Shown here: positions 27,246 to 36,724 of the stretch, piece by piece
Numbering within the stretch: position 1 is the first letter of the stretch
How the letters are laid out: every line of letters begins with the position of its first letter
NCBI GenBank assembly: GCA_023266115.1
Contig: JAHFRU010000009.1
Location: 1-64,000 of the forward strand
From: Gammaproteobacteria bacterium
GTDB lineage: Bacteria; Pseudomonadota; Gammaproteobacteria; VBWC01
Direction: 5' to 3'
DNA length: 64,000 nt
Program-made: the position numbers and the translations under genes
Notes under the pieces: model-generated
What the model was told of the DNA's origin: nothing
What the model saw: only the letters and a program-made list of their open reading frames with translations
Database searches by the model: none

Positions 27246-28133
27246 TTATCGCGCCGTCGGCAAAATATCTCTCCAGCCGACCAGCCGGATATCAAGGGAC
27301 GTGATCAGTTCCCGGGTTTGGGTGTCGGTAAACACTCGATAGTCCGCGGCCCGTTTCGGCAGGCCATCAGCGGCGCCCTCCATCATGTGTTTCATCTCGT
27401 CGTTTTCGAGGCCGGGATGAATCACTAACTTCGAAATTCCCGGTTTAAGATTCCGCAGTATCTGGAAGTAGTTCTCCCGCCGCTCCTGAAGATTCACGCC
27501 GTTGACGACCGAGATAAAGTCGTCAATATTGGATATGCCGCGTGCGTCATATGACTCGAGCAGGGACTTCATGTATTCCGGCGGTACACCGCGGCTCTCG
27601 ACCTCACGTTTACTGAACGCGCTGGACCAGCGTACCATCGTCAACGGAATTCGATACCGGTCGCTCAGGCGCCACGCGATTTCAACCCATTCCGGGTTAA
27701 GAAACAGCGTCCCCATGTGAAAATCCATGTGAGTCGGTTTGAATCCGAGCAACAAGGCCTTTTCGATCTGTGCGGTCAGCTCTATCTCGATTTCGTTACT
27801 TTTCGCGTGCGAGCGTGTGTCCGCCGGCGAACGCCAGAAGCAGCCTTCGCGGTCCAACAGGCTGTTGACTTTATCCCGCGAGGCGACCGGGCCCCAGCGC
27901 AGATTCTGCCACTCGCTGTTAATGGTCAGATGCAACCCGAAGTCCGCCGCCGGGTTTCGCTGAAAATAAGCGGCAACTTCATTGACCCAGGGGCAGGGCA
28001 TCATGATGCTACCCGATTTTACCAGCCCGAATTCCATCGTCCCGAAAGCAGCCTGGTTGGCCGCATGGCATATACCAATATCATCCGCATGGATCAACAG
28101 CAGCTTTTCGCCAGCCCCCGGGTTGTGATTCAT
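27246..28133 (-). CDS. YdjC/ChbG/HpnK-family carbohydrate deacetylase
   Basis: A 295-residue protein of the YdjC superfamily. The N-terminal LLLIHADDIGICHAANQAAF carries the catalytic Asp and a metal-binding Asp, the FGLHLTINSEW segment carries a metal His, and THMDFHMGTLFLNP holds the HxDxH motif. Relatives deacetylate chitobiose, diacetylated sugars or hopanoid precursors (HpnK). This one is longer than HpnK and the substrate is open. It lies upstream of cysH on the same strand with a 220-bp gap. Confidence 0.85.
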   Translation of the reverse strand: MNHNPGAGEKLLLIHADDIGICHAANQAAFGTMEFGLVKSGSIMMPCPWVNEVAAYFQRNPAADFGLHLTINSEWQNLRWGPVASRDKVNSLLDREGCFWRSPADTRSHAKSNEIEIELTAQIEKALLLGFKPTHMDFHMGTLFLNPEWVEIAWRLSDRYRIPLTMVRWSSAFSKREVESRGVPPEYMKSLLESYDARGISNIDDFISVVNGVNLQERRENYFQILRNLKPGISKLVIHPGLENDEMKHMMEGAADGLPKRAADYRVFTDTQTRELITSLDIRLVGWRDILPTAR

Positions 28134-28381
28134 ATGTTCACCAAACTATGGTTCATCGTGGTAACTCGATTTTATAAGGTTACTACCAAATTTCGGCCAG
28201 CAGACGGATCAAGTTTAGCAGTTGCAGTATTTTCGTCTCACCCCGAGCGACCGCGTGGGCTCGGGCGCGACACTGCGGGCATCAAAACCATATGGACGCG
28301 CCCTGTGAAAAATAATTACCATCTAGCGCTTTAACGTACCGACAATCCCGTTAACCGGACCTGAGCCGTAATGAGGAGACA

Positions 28382-28723
28382 ATGAACAATCATCCCCGTA
28401 ATACCAGAAAGGACGGTGTTTGTGAACTGTGCGATCGAACTGTGGACGAGTTGACGCGGCATCATCTGATGCCGCGGACCACGCATCGTACCAAGCGTCT
28501 GCGGCGCGATCACAAGATCGAGGTAATGTACGCGAACACCTTGTGGTTATGTCATGCGTGTCACGGACAGGTACACGCGATATTTTCGGAGAAGGAGCTC
28601 GGCGATGTATTCAACTCGCGGGAGCGGCTGCTCGGCCAGTCGGATATCAAGCAATTCGTCGAGTGGATCAGCGCCAAGCCGGCGGGATTCAAGGCGCGTA
28701 ATCATCTCAAGCGACGAATATGA
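28382..28723 (+). CDS. HNH endonuclease-like protein
   Basis: A 113-residue basic protein. CELC (Cys14, Cys17), TRHHLMP (His27-His28), and LCHACHGQVH (Cys57, Cys60, His61, His65) form the zinc-ribbon plus beta-beta-alpha-metal arrangement of HNH nucleases. The GAGGAGACA segment upstream of the ATG is a ribosome binding site. It is a single gene with no obvious restriction, phage or intron partner. Many small chromosomal HNH proteins of this type have no assigned role. Confidence 0.75.
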   Translation: MNNHPRNTRKDGVCELCDRTVDELTRHHLMPRTTHRTKRLRRDHKIEVMYANTLWLCHACHGQVHAIFSEKELGDVFNSRERLLGQSDIKQFVEWISAKPAGFKARNHLKRRI

Positions 28724-29089
28724 TTTGCTGAACGCTCGCGGCGGGTGATGTTGATGTACTGCGTCTGGCGGATATCGGTGAGCCCGCAGTCCGGTTGCCG
28801 ACTCAGGTAGTTGAAGCCGGTGGCCAGAGGGCCGCGCGCATCACGGGGAGATACCGGATGCTTGCAGCGCTTTGATCGAATCAGGAAACTGAAGATTGAG
28901 GTGAGTCGGGCGTTTCTACCCGACCAGCGGAGACTCATCCGTTGATTGAACCGGGGCATACCCTTGGCAAGGTTGTGCTGACGATCTAACAGTGGTTAGA
29001 TGGTGACAAGGCTTTTCCGGATATCTGCAGCTGCGACGGGCCTGCAGCCCGATTAGTCACTCACTATCAAGTTGTGGAGGGCGCCAATA
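28724..29089. other. Intergenic, no gene supported
   Basis: A minus-strand frame at 28702-28959 overlaps the HNH gene end and is not protein-like. I see no repeat of note. The last 60 nt, with GTGGAGGGCGCC before 29090, are the leader of the dienelactone hydrolase gene. Confidence 0.4.
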
Positions 29090-29875
29090 ATGCTACGACT
29101 GTGTCTTGCATTCTTTCTGCTGGGTTTGGCAGGTGCTGTCAACGCGACGGTCGTCGGTGAGCCGGTCGAATACCGGTCCGGTGATACCGTATTGAAGGGT
29201 TTTCTCGCCTATGACGACAGCAGCGACGCCAGGCGGCCAGCCGTGCTGGTCGTGCATGAGTGGTGGGGGCACAACGAATACGCGCGAAAGCGGGCGCTGA
29301 TGCTCGCCGAACTCGGCTATGTCGCATTGGCGGTCGACATGTACGGGGATGGCAAGCGAGCGACTCATCCCGACGACGCCGGCAAGTTTTCGAGCGCCAT
29401 CGCCAATAATCTGCCCGAGGCGCAAGCCAGATTTCTCGCGGCGATGGATGTTCTAAAAAAACACAAGGCGACGGACAGCGAGAAGATTGCGGCGATCGGC
29501 TACTGTTTCGGCGGGGCGGTGGTATTGCAAATGGCGCGTCTCGGTCTCGATCTTGATGGTGTTGCCAGCTTTCATGGTCATCTCGGTACGGCGCAACCTG
29601 CGCAGGCTGGCAAGGTGCGCGCGAAAATATTGGTTCTGCACGGTGCCGATGATCCGTTTATACCGGCGGAACAGGTGGAACTATTCAAGACCGAAATGAA
29701 AAACGCGGGGGCTGATTATAAATTCATTGCCTATCCAGGCGCGTTACATTCGTTCACGAATCCGGATGCCGATCGTTACGGCGAGCAATTCAATCTGCCG
29801 CTGAAATATAACGAGGCAGCGGATCGTGCCTCGTGGACGGAGCTGCAGTCCTTTCTCGCGTCGGTTTTCAAATAG
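29090..29875 (+). CDS. Secreted dienelactone hydrolase family protein
   Basis: A 261-residue alpha/beta hydrolase with a signal peptide (MLRLCLAFFLLGLAGAVNA). The catalytic Cys lies in the nucleophile elbow IGYCFGGAVV; the acid Asp is in HGADDPFIP and the His in PGALHSFTNPDAD. EWWG in VVHEWWGHNEYAR is the family signature. Dienelactone hydrolases cleave dienelactones or related esters; periplasmic members are of unknown substrate. It starts a cluster with a membrane protein and a YceI protein on the same strand, 24 and 37 nt apart. Confidence 0.88.
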   Translation: MLRLCLAFFLLGLAGAVNATVVGEPVEYRSGDTVLKGFLAYDDSSDARRPAVLVVHEWWGHNEYARKRALMLAELGYVALAVDMYGDGKRATHPDDAGKFSSAIANNLPEAQARFLAAMDVLKKHKATDSEKIAAIGYCFGGAVVLQMARLGLDLDGVASFHGHLGTAQPAQAGKVRAKILVLHGADDPFIPAEQVELFKTEMKNAGADYKFIAYPGALHSFTNPDADRYGEQFNLPLKYNEAADRASWTELQSFLASVFK

Positions 29876-29899
29876 CACCGTCATAGAGGTTTGATCCTT

Positions 29900-30736
29900 A
29901 TGCCGGCGTCGCTAGCCGAATTGTTGACGAATCCGGCGTTTCAGTCCGGTGTCCTTCCGTTTGGCGTGGCATTACTCGCGGGATTGCTGTTGCGCCCGCT
30001 GGGAGGATACTGGGCGGGTCTCGCGATCACTGCCGGAGTTTATGCAGCCGTCAGTCTCATGATCGATATCAAATGGTCGCCGTTGACCAGCACCCGGAAA
30101 ATTCTGTTGATCGGCGCGATTGCTGCGGTCGTGGGCATTTTGCTTGATCACGTGTCGTTCGCGCGGCGTTACCTGCCGGCACTGCTGTTCATCGGCGGCG
30201 CGGTCGCGGCGACCTGGGTGATCTGGCCGGTGCTCGCCAGGAAGGACGCTGCCGAAATGTGGTTGCTCGCGGCGGGTGGCATGGCTTACGTCGGCTGGTT
30301 GGCGGCATCGGCAGAGACATTGCGTCACCGGCCGTTGCCGGGGCTGGTCGCGCTGGCCGCGCTCGGTTTCGGCACTGGCGGCGTGGTGTTGTTCGGTGCC
30401 TCCGCGCTGCTCGGTCAGATGGCGCTGGCGACAGGCGCCGCCGCGGCCGCTTGTGTATTGCTTGGCCTGCTTGGCCGCACGTTCAGGGTTGGCTCGATTG
30501 CGCTGCTGCCGGGAATGTTGCTGAGCGCGCTGCTGGGATACGCAGGATTAGTCTACGCCCGTGCCCCATGGTACACGCTGCCGGTGCTGGCCGTTATTCC
30601 GCTGGCCGCACGTCTGCCGGTTCCGGCGGACAAATCGAAATGGTTGCGCCTGGCACTGATAGTCGCGGCCGTGGCGCCCCTCGTGATGACAGCAGTCGCC
30701 GCAGCGTGGTGGGCAGAAGGCGCTCCCGGGTTATAG
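29900..30736 (+). CDS. Polytopic membrane protein, unknown family
   Basis: A 278-residue protein with about nine predicted membrane helices and high Ala/Leu/Gly content. The only markedly charged segments are short loops (RKDAAEMW, PADKSKWLR). I recognise no family. Its position between a secreted dienelactone hydrolase and a YceI protein suggests an envelope function, but that is inference. Confidence 0.65.
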   Translation: MPASLAELLTNPAFQSGVLPFGVALLAGLLLRPLGGYWAGLAITAGVYAAVSLMIDIKWSPLTSTRKILLIGAIAAVVGILLDHVSFARRYLPALLFIGGAVAATWVIWPVLARKDAAEMWLLAAGGMAYVGWLAASAETLRHRPLPGLVALAALGFGTGGVVLFGASALLGQMALATGAAAAACVLLGLLGRTFRVGSIALLPGMLLSALLGYAGLVYARAPWYTLPVLAVIPLAARLPVPADKSKWLRLALIVAAVAPLVMTAVAAAWWAEGAPGL

Positions 30737-30773
30737 CTAAAAGTCACGCATCAAAAAACACAAGGAGCAGAAG

Positions 30774-31346
30774 ATGAGAAAAACCGTTCTCGCGTTCGCA
30801 GGGATGATGGCAGCCGCACCGGTGTTGGCGGCCGATACCTATACCATTGATCCGAATCACACGTTCCCGAATTTTACGATCAATCATCTCGGATTCTCGA
30901 CGATGCACGGTCGGTTCGGCAAGACCAGCGGCAGCCTCACCATGGATGAGAAACGCACGACAGGTAGTGTCGAGATCGTCATTGATGCGTCTTCAGTGGA
31001 TACCGGCATGGCGAAACGTAATGATCATCTGCGTTCTCCTGATTTCCTGAACGCCGCTGAATTTCCCGAAATCACCTATAAATCCACCAAGGTGACGTTT
31101 AACGGCGCAAGCAAGGCGACCGTAGTGGGCAATCTGACCATCAAGGGCGTGACGAAGCCGGTGACGCTGGATGTGCATAGCGTCAACTGCGGTATTCACC
31201 CGATGGACCCTACCAAGAAGAAATTCGTCTGCGGGTTCGACGCAACGGCAAAAATCAAGCGGTCCGATTTTGATATCACGTTTGCATTGCCCGCCATCGG
31301 CGACGACATGAATCTGTTTTTTGAGGTGGAGGCCGAGCGTAACTGA
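30774..31346 (+). CDS. YceI-family periplasmic lipid-binding protein
   Basis: A 190-residue lipocalin-like protein with a signal peptide (MRKTVLAFAGMMAAAPVLA). YTIDPNHTFPNFTINHLGFS, NDHLRSPDFLNAAEFPEITYKS and GNLTIKGVTKPVTLDV are the typical YceI motifs. YceI proteins form an extended beta barrel that binds polyisoprenoid chains such as ubiquinone precursors. AAGGAGCAGAAG precedes the ATG. Last gene of the 29.1-31.3 kb cluster, converging with the TlpA-like gene. Confidence 0.92.
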   Translation: MRKTVLAFAGMMAAAPVLAADTYTIDPNHTFPNFTINHLGFSTMHGRFGKTSGSLTMDEKRTTGSVEIVIDASSVDTGMAKRNDHLRSPDFLNAAEFPEITYKSTKVTFNGASKATVVGNLTIKGVTKPVTLDVHSVNCGIHPMDPTKKKFVCGFDATAKIKRSDFDITFALPAIGDDMNLFFEVEAERN

Positions 31347-31360
31347 TTGCCGGGTTCAGC

Positions 31361-32023
31361 TCACCAAGACATCGGGTCCTTGATGCGGTCGGACGGCAGC
31401 TCGCTGGCTGGCAGCGCGTCCAGTAATGGCAGTCCATAAGGCACGTCGTGGGGGAGCGGCTCCTTGGCGAGGATCGCCTGCAGCGTATAGCCCAGTTCCT
31501 TCTGGTAATGTGAGCCGTAGCGCACCTGCTGGATGACGCCGTCGGTGCCGATCAGCACGCTCGACGGCGTGACGTCGAGTCCGTAGGACTTGGCGACGGA
31601 ATCGTTGGCATCGAGCAATACCAGATAGGTCAGATTAAGCGCGCTGGTAAAGATGGCCGCCTCGTCAGCGGTTTGGCCGCGATTAATTATGATGATCTCG
31701 AGGCCCTGATCCTTGTACAACTTGTACATTTTTTCATAGACAGGCAGTTCATCGACACACTCGTCGCAGCTGGTCGTCCAGAAGCCGACCACGACGACCT
31801 TGCCCGTATGCTCGCTCAACTTGTGCGGCGTCCCGAGGTAATCCGGTAGCATGAAGTCCTGCGCGTGGTTGCCCCATTGCGTCGGCGTGCGCGCACCGAT
31901 AGGGCCAAACACGGGCTGGACGATCACGTTTTGGTTGGCCACGGATGCCGTCATCTGCGAAGAAAACACCCAGATGGCGATGATCGCGAACGCGCTGATC
32001 AGGATAAGTCGGTTTGTGTCCAT
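31361..32023 (-). CDS. TlpA/ResA-like membrane-anchored thioredoxin-fold protein
   Basis: A 220-residue protein anchored by an N-terminal helix (RLILISAFAIIAIWVFS). The periplasmic thioredoxin-like domain has GKVVVVGFWTTSCDECVDELPVYEKM with a CDEC active site, and the cis-Pro region DVTPSSVLIGTDG. It is an AhpC/TSA-Redoxin type domain that may reduce disulfides, for example in cytochrome c maturation. No ccm genes are nearby. Convergent with yceI; the stop codons are 14 nt apart. Confidence 0.85.
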   Translation of the reverse strand: MDTNRLILISAFAIIAIWVFSSQMTASVANQNVIVQPVFGPIGARTPTQWGNHAQDFMLPDYLGTPHKLSEHTGKVVVVGFWTTSCDECVDELPVYEKMYKLYKDQGLEIIIINRGQTADEAAIFTSALNLTYLVLLDANDSVAKSYGLDVTPSSVLIGTDGVIQQVRYGSHYQKELGYTLQAILAKEPLPHDVPYGLPLLDALPASELPSDRIKDPMSW

Positions 32024-32243
32024 AGTCCGCCCGCCAAAGAAGCAACGGAGTAGTTACCGCATCACCCGTATACTATAACACCCGAACCTGCGGTGATAGC
32101 GGCGCGATACCCGGTTCCCGCGCTGCTGACTGAATGGTCAAGATTCTGCAGAGGCCGGGCGTAACGATTCCGGTTCGCGATGCAACCCGCGCGACGGCGA
32201 ATACCCTGACGATTTTGCCGTGTAAGTGGTTATAATAAAACTG

Positions 32244-32984
32244 ATGCGGAACTTATATATGAAATACCTGCCATCACTGCTGTTGTTTCTGGCCATCGGC
32301 GTCGTGCCGGTCGCGCACGCGGCGCAGGATATTGATAATCTCGGTTCGCTGGGCCAGACCGATTTCAAATTATTGTCGAAAGACCTCGGCTCGGCGCTCG
32401 GCGCCAGGGCGCTGTCATCCGGGGAACCGCCCGGTCTGACGGGGTTCGATATTGGCCTGTCGGTCACGGGTAGCGGTCTTAAGCATCCGGAAATCTGGCA
32501 GAGCGCGACGACGTCGGCGGATGCACCGGGCACGCTGCTGACGCCCAGGCTGCAGGTGAGCAAAGGTTTGCCAGCCGGTTTCGATATCGGCGCATTCATC
32601 GGCGCTGTGCCGGATACGACTATACATCTACTCGGCGGCGAACTCGGTTATTCCATCGCGACCGGCCATCTCGCGTCGCCATCCCTGTCCGTGCGCGGCA
32701 CGTTCAGCAGGCTCGCCGGTGTTGACCAGCTCGACCTCGATACCACCGGTGTTGAGCTCAGCATTTCGCAAGGGGTCTCGGTGTTTACGCCGTATGCCGG
32801 TGTCGGCCGTATCTGGACCGATAGCGAGCCGGCCGTCAGTACCGGGCTGACCCGTGAGACCCTCCAGCAGAACAGATATTTCCTCGGTACCGATGTGAAT
32901 TTTCTACTATTCCGTTTGTCGCTCGAGATTGACGAGACCGACGCTGTCACGTCTTACAGCAGCAAGCTTGGCGTGAGGTTCTGA
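32244..32984 (+). CDS. Secreted, probably outer-membrane beta-barrel protein
   Basis: A 246-residue precursor with signal peptide (LPSLLLFLAIGVVPVAHA). The mature part has many alternating hydrophobic strands (GFDIGLSVTG, LQVSKGLPAGFDIGAFIGAV, LLGGELGYSIAT, VEL SISQGVSVFTPYAGVGRIW) and ends SYSSKLGVRF, a C-terminal aromatic residue after a beta strand as in outer-membrane proteins. The start could also be the ATG at 32259; no good ribosome binding site is seen for either. No family is recognised. Confidence 0.6.
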   Translation: MRNLYMKYLPSLLLFLAIGVVPVAHAAQDIDNLGSLGQTDFKLLSKDLGSALGARALSSGEPPGLTGFDIGLSVTGSGLKHPEIWQSATTSADAPGTLLTPRLQVSKGLPAGFDIGAFIGAVPDTTIHLLGGELGYSIATGHLASPSLSVRGTFSRLAGVDQLDLDTTGVELSISQGVSVFTPYAGVGRIWTDSEPAVSTGLTRETLQQNRYFLGTDVNFLLFRLSLEIDETDAVTSYSSKLGVRF

Positions 32985-33016
32985 CCGCTGCGGTCAAGGC
33001 AGTTAAAGGAGGCTGT

Positions 33017-33268
33017 ATGATGACCACACAACACCATCCCGAGTCCGTCGGCGCGCCGGATCCGGAGCTCAGAACATCGCCGATCATGGAAGAGATGGAC
33101 GAGGATCGCGAGGTGCTTGCCCAGGAAGCGGAGGATACCGGTGTCTGTTATTTCAATGACATCGCCTATACGCTCGGTAATTACGTGTGCACCGGCAGCG
33201 GCGAGCTGCTGCGCTGCGATGGCGGCATGTGGGTGCAGGTTGGCACGTGCGACCCGGACAATCCATAA
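33017..33268 (+). CDS. Small DUF1496-like protein
   Basis: An 83-residue acidic protein. The C-terminal half, GVCYFNDIAYTLGNYVCTGSGELLRCDGGMWVQVGTCD, has four cysteines and resembles the short DUF1496-type module, probably two disulfides if exported, though no signal peptide is visible. AAAGGAGGCTGT precedes the ATG pair at 33017. It lies 32 nt downstream of the barrel-like protein and 31 nt upstream of the next small gene. Confidence 0.6.
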   Translation: MMTTQHHPESVGAPDPELRTSPIMEEMDEDREVLAQEAEDTGVCYFNDIAYTLGNYVCTGSGELLRCDGGMWVQVGTCDPDNP

Positions 33269-33299
33269 CCAGTGATAGATAACCAGTAAGGGTATTCGA

Positions 33300-33539
33300 A
33301 TGACGGTTTGGCTGGTGTATGGTACAAGTATTAATGATCCCGACCGGCGCGCCTACATCATAGGCGCGCACTCGTCGCGCGCAGCGGCGATCGAGCAGCG
33401 CGATGGCGTCGCGGGTGCCTATGTGGCGCATGTTGTGAACGTCGCCGTGGACGGAACCCAGCCGCCGATTTTGATCGGAAAAATCGCCGTCACCAACCCG
33501 GATCCCTGTGCGAGCGACCGCCTCGGCGATCAAGACTGA
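33300..33539 (+). CDS. Small hypothetical protein (79 aa)
   Basis: A 79-residue protein starting MTVWLVYGTSINDPDRRAYI with alternating strands and a helix (SSRAAAIEQRDGVAGAY). AGTAAGGGTATTCGA upstream gives a moderate ribosome binding site. It follows the 33017 gene closely and may be co-transcribed. I recognise no family. Confidence 0.5.
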   Translation: MTVWLVYGTSINDPDRRAYIIGAHSSRAAAIEQRDGVAGAYVAHVVNVAVDGTQPPILIGKIAVTNPDPCASDRLGDQD

Positions 33540-33776
33540 CCCTGACGCTAGGATTTCCCGCCTGCACCGCACTGCCCGCCGGTTTCTGTGCCTGTTTAGG
33601 GCGCGTGGCTGTGATGCGCACCTGAACAGGGCGCTACCGTTTTTCCAGCAGCCTCCATGCATGCCCCGCCTTCCGGAGAATCAATTGCCAAATCATTGTA
33701 TTAAGTCCGTTTCGCTGTGGTGGTACGGTTGTTGCTCAATGCTTTTTAACGGGGCAACGATCGGAGATAGGCGGCA

Positions 33777-36209
33777 ATGAAACGGAAACTGGTGCTGGTT
33801 GGTAACGGCATGGCAGGCGTGCGCACTTTGGAAGAGCTGCTGAAGCTCGCGCCGGACATGTACGACATTACCGTATTTGGCGCCGAGCCCTACGGTAACT
33901 ACAACCGGATTTTGCTATCGCCGGTGCTCGCCGGTGAAAAGACCGTCGACGACATCATGCTCAACGATCTGCGCTGGTACGCCGACAACGGCATCATTCT
34001 GCATACCGGCAAGACCGTCGAGCAGATCAATCGTGCGCGGCGCGAGGTAGTCGCGACCGATGGCACGACGGCCAGTTACGACTATCTGTTGCTCGCAACC
34101 GGTTCCAATCCATTCATCATTCCGGTACCGGGCCATCAATTGCCGGGAGTTATCACATTCCGCGATATTCATGACGTGAACTTCATGCTGGACGCGGCGA
34201 AGACGCATAAGAGTGCCGTTGTAATCGGCGGCGGCCTGCTCGGTCTCGAGGCCGCGTACGGATTGCAGAAACTCGGCATGGATGTCACGGTCGTGCATCT
34301 GCTCGACACGCTGATGGAGCGCCAGCTCGACAAGCCGTCGGCCGACTTGCTGCGCCGTTCACTCGAGGGTCGCGGCCTCAAGTTTCTGATGCAGGCGCAG
34401 ACCGACGCGATTGTCGGCGACGACCACGTCGCCGGCGTGCGCTTCAAGGACGGCAGCGAGATCCCCGCCGATCTGGTCGTGATGGCGGTCGGCATCCGGC
34501 CGAACTTTGCGCTGGCCAAGCAGGCCGGCCTGCACTGCGAACGCGGCATCGTCGTCAACGACACCATGCAGACCTATGACCCGCGTATCTACGCGGTCGG
34601 TGAATGTGTGCAGCACCGCGGCATTGCTTACGGCCTGGTTGCGCCGCTGTTCGAACAGGGCAAGGTCTGCGCCAATCATCTTGCGCACCTCGGTTACGCC
34701 AGATACGAAGGCTCGGTGACGTCGACCAAACTGAAGGTCACCGGCATCGATCTGTTTTCCGCCGGGGATTTCAACGGCGATGCCACCAGCGAAGACATCA
34801 TCTACAAGGATCCCGGCGCCGGTATCTACAAGAAACTGGTGATCAAGGACAACCGCATCAAGGGCGCGGTGCTGTACGGCGACACCATCGACGGCAGCTG
34901 GTACTTCGACCTGATGCGCAACGAAACCGATATCTCTGATATCCGCGAGGACCTGCTGTTCGGTCAGTCGCACCTTGGCGATTCCGGCCACGGCGAGAAT
35001 CGCATCGCGGCGATGGCGGACAGCGCCGAGATCTGCGGTTGCAATGGCGTCTGCAAGGGCACTATCGTCAACGCGATCACCACCAATGGTCTATTCACTC
35101 TCGAAGACGTGCGCGCCCACACGAAAGCGTCGGCATCCTGCGGATCGTGTACCGGGCTGGTTGAGCAACTGTTGGCGTCGACGCTCGGCAGCGACTACTC
35201 GCAAACTCCGAAAAAGAAGTCTATGTGCAGCTGTACCGACTTCACGCACGACGAAACGCGCAAGGCGATCACCGATAGCAGTCTTAAGACGATTCCTCAG
35301 GTGATGGAGTTTCTGGAATGGCGCACACCGGATGGCTGCCACCAGTGCCGCCCGGCGCTGAACTTCTATCTGCTGTGCGCATGGCCAGGCGAGTACCAGG
35401 ACGACAGCAAGTCGCGCTTCATCAACGAGCGTGCGCACGCGAACATCCAGAAGGACGGTACCTATTCGGTCGTGCCGCGCATCTGGGGCGGCGTGACGAA
35501 TGCGGCCGAACTGCGCGCGATCGCCGACGTCGCCGACAAATATAACGTGCCGACGGTAAAGATCACCGGTGGTCAGCGCATCGACCTGCTCGGCGTGAAA
35601 AAGGAAGACCTGCCGAAGATGTGGGGCGATCTGTCCAGGGCGGGATTCGTCTCCGGCCACGCCTATGGAAAATCACTGCGCACGGTCAAGACCTGCGTCG
35701 GTTCCGAGTGGTGCCGCTTCGGCACGCAGGACTCGACGACCATGGGCATCAAGATGGAACGCATGGCGTGGGGCTCGTGGACACCTCACAAATTCAAGAT
35801 GGCCGTGTCCGGCTGTCCGCGTAACTGCGCCGAGGCGACCATCAAGGATCTCGGCGTCGTCGCCGTCGATTCCGGCTGGGAGCTACACGTCGGCGGCAAC
35901 GGCGGCGTCAAGATCCGCGCGACCGATTTTCTGTGCAAGGTTGAAACGATGGAACAGGTGCTCGACTACACGGCCGCCTTCATGCAGCTGTATCGCGAAG
36001 AGGGTCGCTATCTGGAGCGCACTGCGCCGTGGATTGAGCGTGTGGGTCTGAGCTACGTCAAGCAGCGCGTCGTCGACGACGCGGCCGGGCGCATGCAACT
36101 CGCCGGGCGCTTCCATGAATCGCAAAAGACCGCGCAAATCGACCCATGGGCGGAACGCGCCGAAGGTATGGATCACGCCGAGTTCGTCCCGATGAAGAAG
36201 TTCGGGTGA
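33777..36209 (+). CDS. nirB: Nitrite reductase [NAD(P)H], large subunit
   Basis: An 810-residue flavo-sirohaem enzyme that reduces nitrite to ammonia in the cytoplasm. In order: an FAD/NAD(P)H reductase module (LVLVGNGMAGVRTLEELL near residue 5; GGGLLGLEAAYGL near 147), BFD-like [2Fe-2S] region with CGCNGVCKG and CGSCTG (about 418-470), then the sulfite/nitrite reductase ferredoxin-like half domain and the sirohaem-[4Fe-4S] cysteines in KTCVGSEWCRFG and SGCPRNCAEAT. Length fits the family. It leads a nirB-nirD-nasA assimilation cluster without a transporter. GGAGATAGG precedes the ATG. Confidence 0.96.
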   Translation: MKRKLVLVGNGMAGVRTLEELLKLAPDMYDITVFGAEPYGNYNRILLSPVLAGEKTVDDIMLNDLRWYADNGIILHTGKTVEQINRARREVVATDGTTASYDYLLLATGSNPFIIPVPGHQLPGVITFRDIHDVNFMLDAAKTHKSAVVIGGGLLGLEAAYGLQKLGMDVTVVHLLDTLMERQLDKPSADLLRRSLEGRGLKFLMQAQTDAIVGDDHVAGVRFKDGSEIPADLVVMAVGIRPNFALAKQAGLHCERGIVVNDTMQTYDPRIYAVGECVQHRGIAYGLVAPLFEQGKVCANHLAHLGYARYEGSVTSTKLKVTGIDLFSAGDFNGDATSEDIIYKDPGAGIYKKLVIKDNRIKGAVLYGDTIDGSWYFDLMRNETDISDIREDLLFGQSHLGDSGHGENRIAAMADSAEICGCNGVCKGTIVNAITTNGLFTLEDVRAHTKASASCGSCTGLVEQLLASTLGSDYSQTPKKKSMCSCTDFTHDETRKAITDSSLKTIPQVMEFLEWRTPDGCHQCRPALNFYLLCAWPGEYQDDSKSRFINERAHANIQKDGTYSVVPRIWGGVTNAAELRAIADVADKYNVPTVKITGGQRIDLLGVKKEDLPKMWGDLSRAGFVSGHAYGKSLRTVKTCVGSEWCRFGTQDSTTMGIKMERMAWGSWTPHKFKMAVSGCPRNCAEATIKDLGVVAVDSGWELHVGGNGGVKIRATDFLCKVETMEQVLDYTAAFMQLYREEGRYLERTAPWIERVGLSYVKQRVVDDAAGRMQLAGRFHESQKTAQIDPWAERAEGMDHAEFVPMKKFG

Positions 36210-36218
36210 GGAAAGGAT

Positions 36219-36306
36219 GGTTGCAGGTTACAAGTTCAAGGTTGCAAGTTGCCCATTGCGAGTTACCTATATTTGTAGGTTGGGTAGAGCGAGGCGAAAC
36301 CCAACA
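36219..36306. repeat. Dispersed repeat between nirB and nirD
   Basis: From 36219 to 36266 a stuttered GTTGCAAGTT-like repeat (GGTTGCAGGTTACAAG, GGTTGCAAGTTGCC, TTGCGAGTTACC) is followed at 36275-36306 by a hairpin, GTTGGGT ... ACCCAAC with a loop rich in AGAGCGAGGCGAA. The second part matches a repeat I know to be common between genes in many gammaproteobacterial genomes. A degenerate relative (GTAGGTGCAGCAGAGCGAAATTC) occurs at about 39411-39433 after nasA. Confidence 0.6.
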
Positions 36307-36360
36307 GGGAAGTCGCCGCAGGCGACACAAAATATGTCGAAATGTTGAAAACGAAAAGGT

Positions 36361-36723
36361 ATGGCAATGAGTGAGTGGTTTGAAATCGGGGCCATGACAG
36401 ACATCCCGCGCCTCGGCTCGCGCGTCGTGCGGACCGCGCACGGCGACATAGCCGTGTTCCGCACGGCGACCGACACGATATTTGCGCTGACCGACAAGTG
36501 CCCGCATAAGGGCGGGCCGTTGTCGCAGGGGATAGTCTTTGGTGAGTACGTCGCGTGTCCGTTGCACAACTGGGTGATCGAACTGGAAAGCGGCGAGGCC
36601 GTCGCGCCCGACAAGGGTTGTGCGCACCGCCATCCGGTCAAGGTCGAGGATGGCCTCGTGTTCCTGAAGGTGCGTAGCGCCGTGGTCAATATCGCCGATT
36701 ACTCCGTGGTGGCGCAGGCGTGA
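36361..36723 (+). CDS. nirD: Nitrite reductase [NAD(P)H], small subunit (Rieske-type)
   Basis: A 120-residue Rieske-fold protein. Both cluster motifs are complete: CPHKGGPL and CPLHNWVIEL, so a [2Fe-2S] centre could be bound, unlike NirD versions that lost these ligands. It is the small partner of NirB. It is separated from nirB by 151 nt carrying a dispersed repeat, and from nasA by a single nucleotide, so it is probably co-transcribed with nasA. An ATG six nt further in is an alternative start. Confidence 0.95.
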   Translation: MAMSEWFEIGAMTDIPRLGSRVVRTAHGDIAVFRTATDTIFALTDKCPHKGGPLSQGIVFGEYVACPLHNWVIELESGEAVAPDKGCAHRHPVKVEDGLVFLKVRSAVVNIADYSVVAQA

Positions 36724-36724
36724 G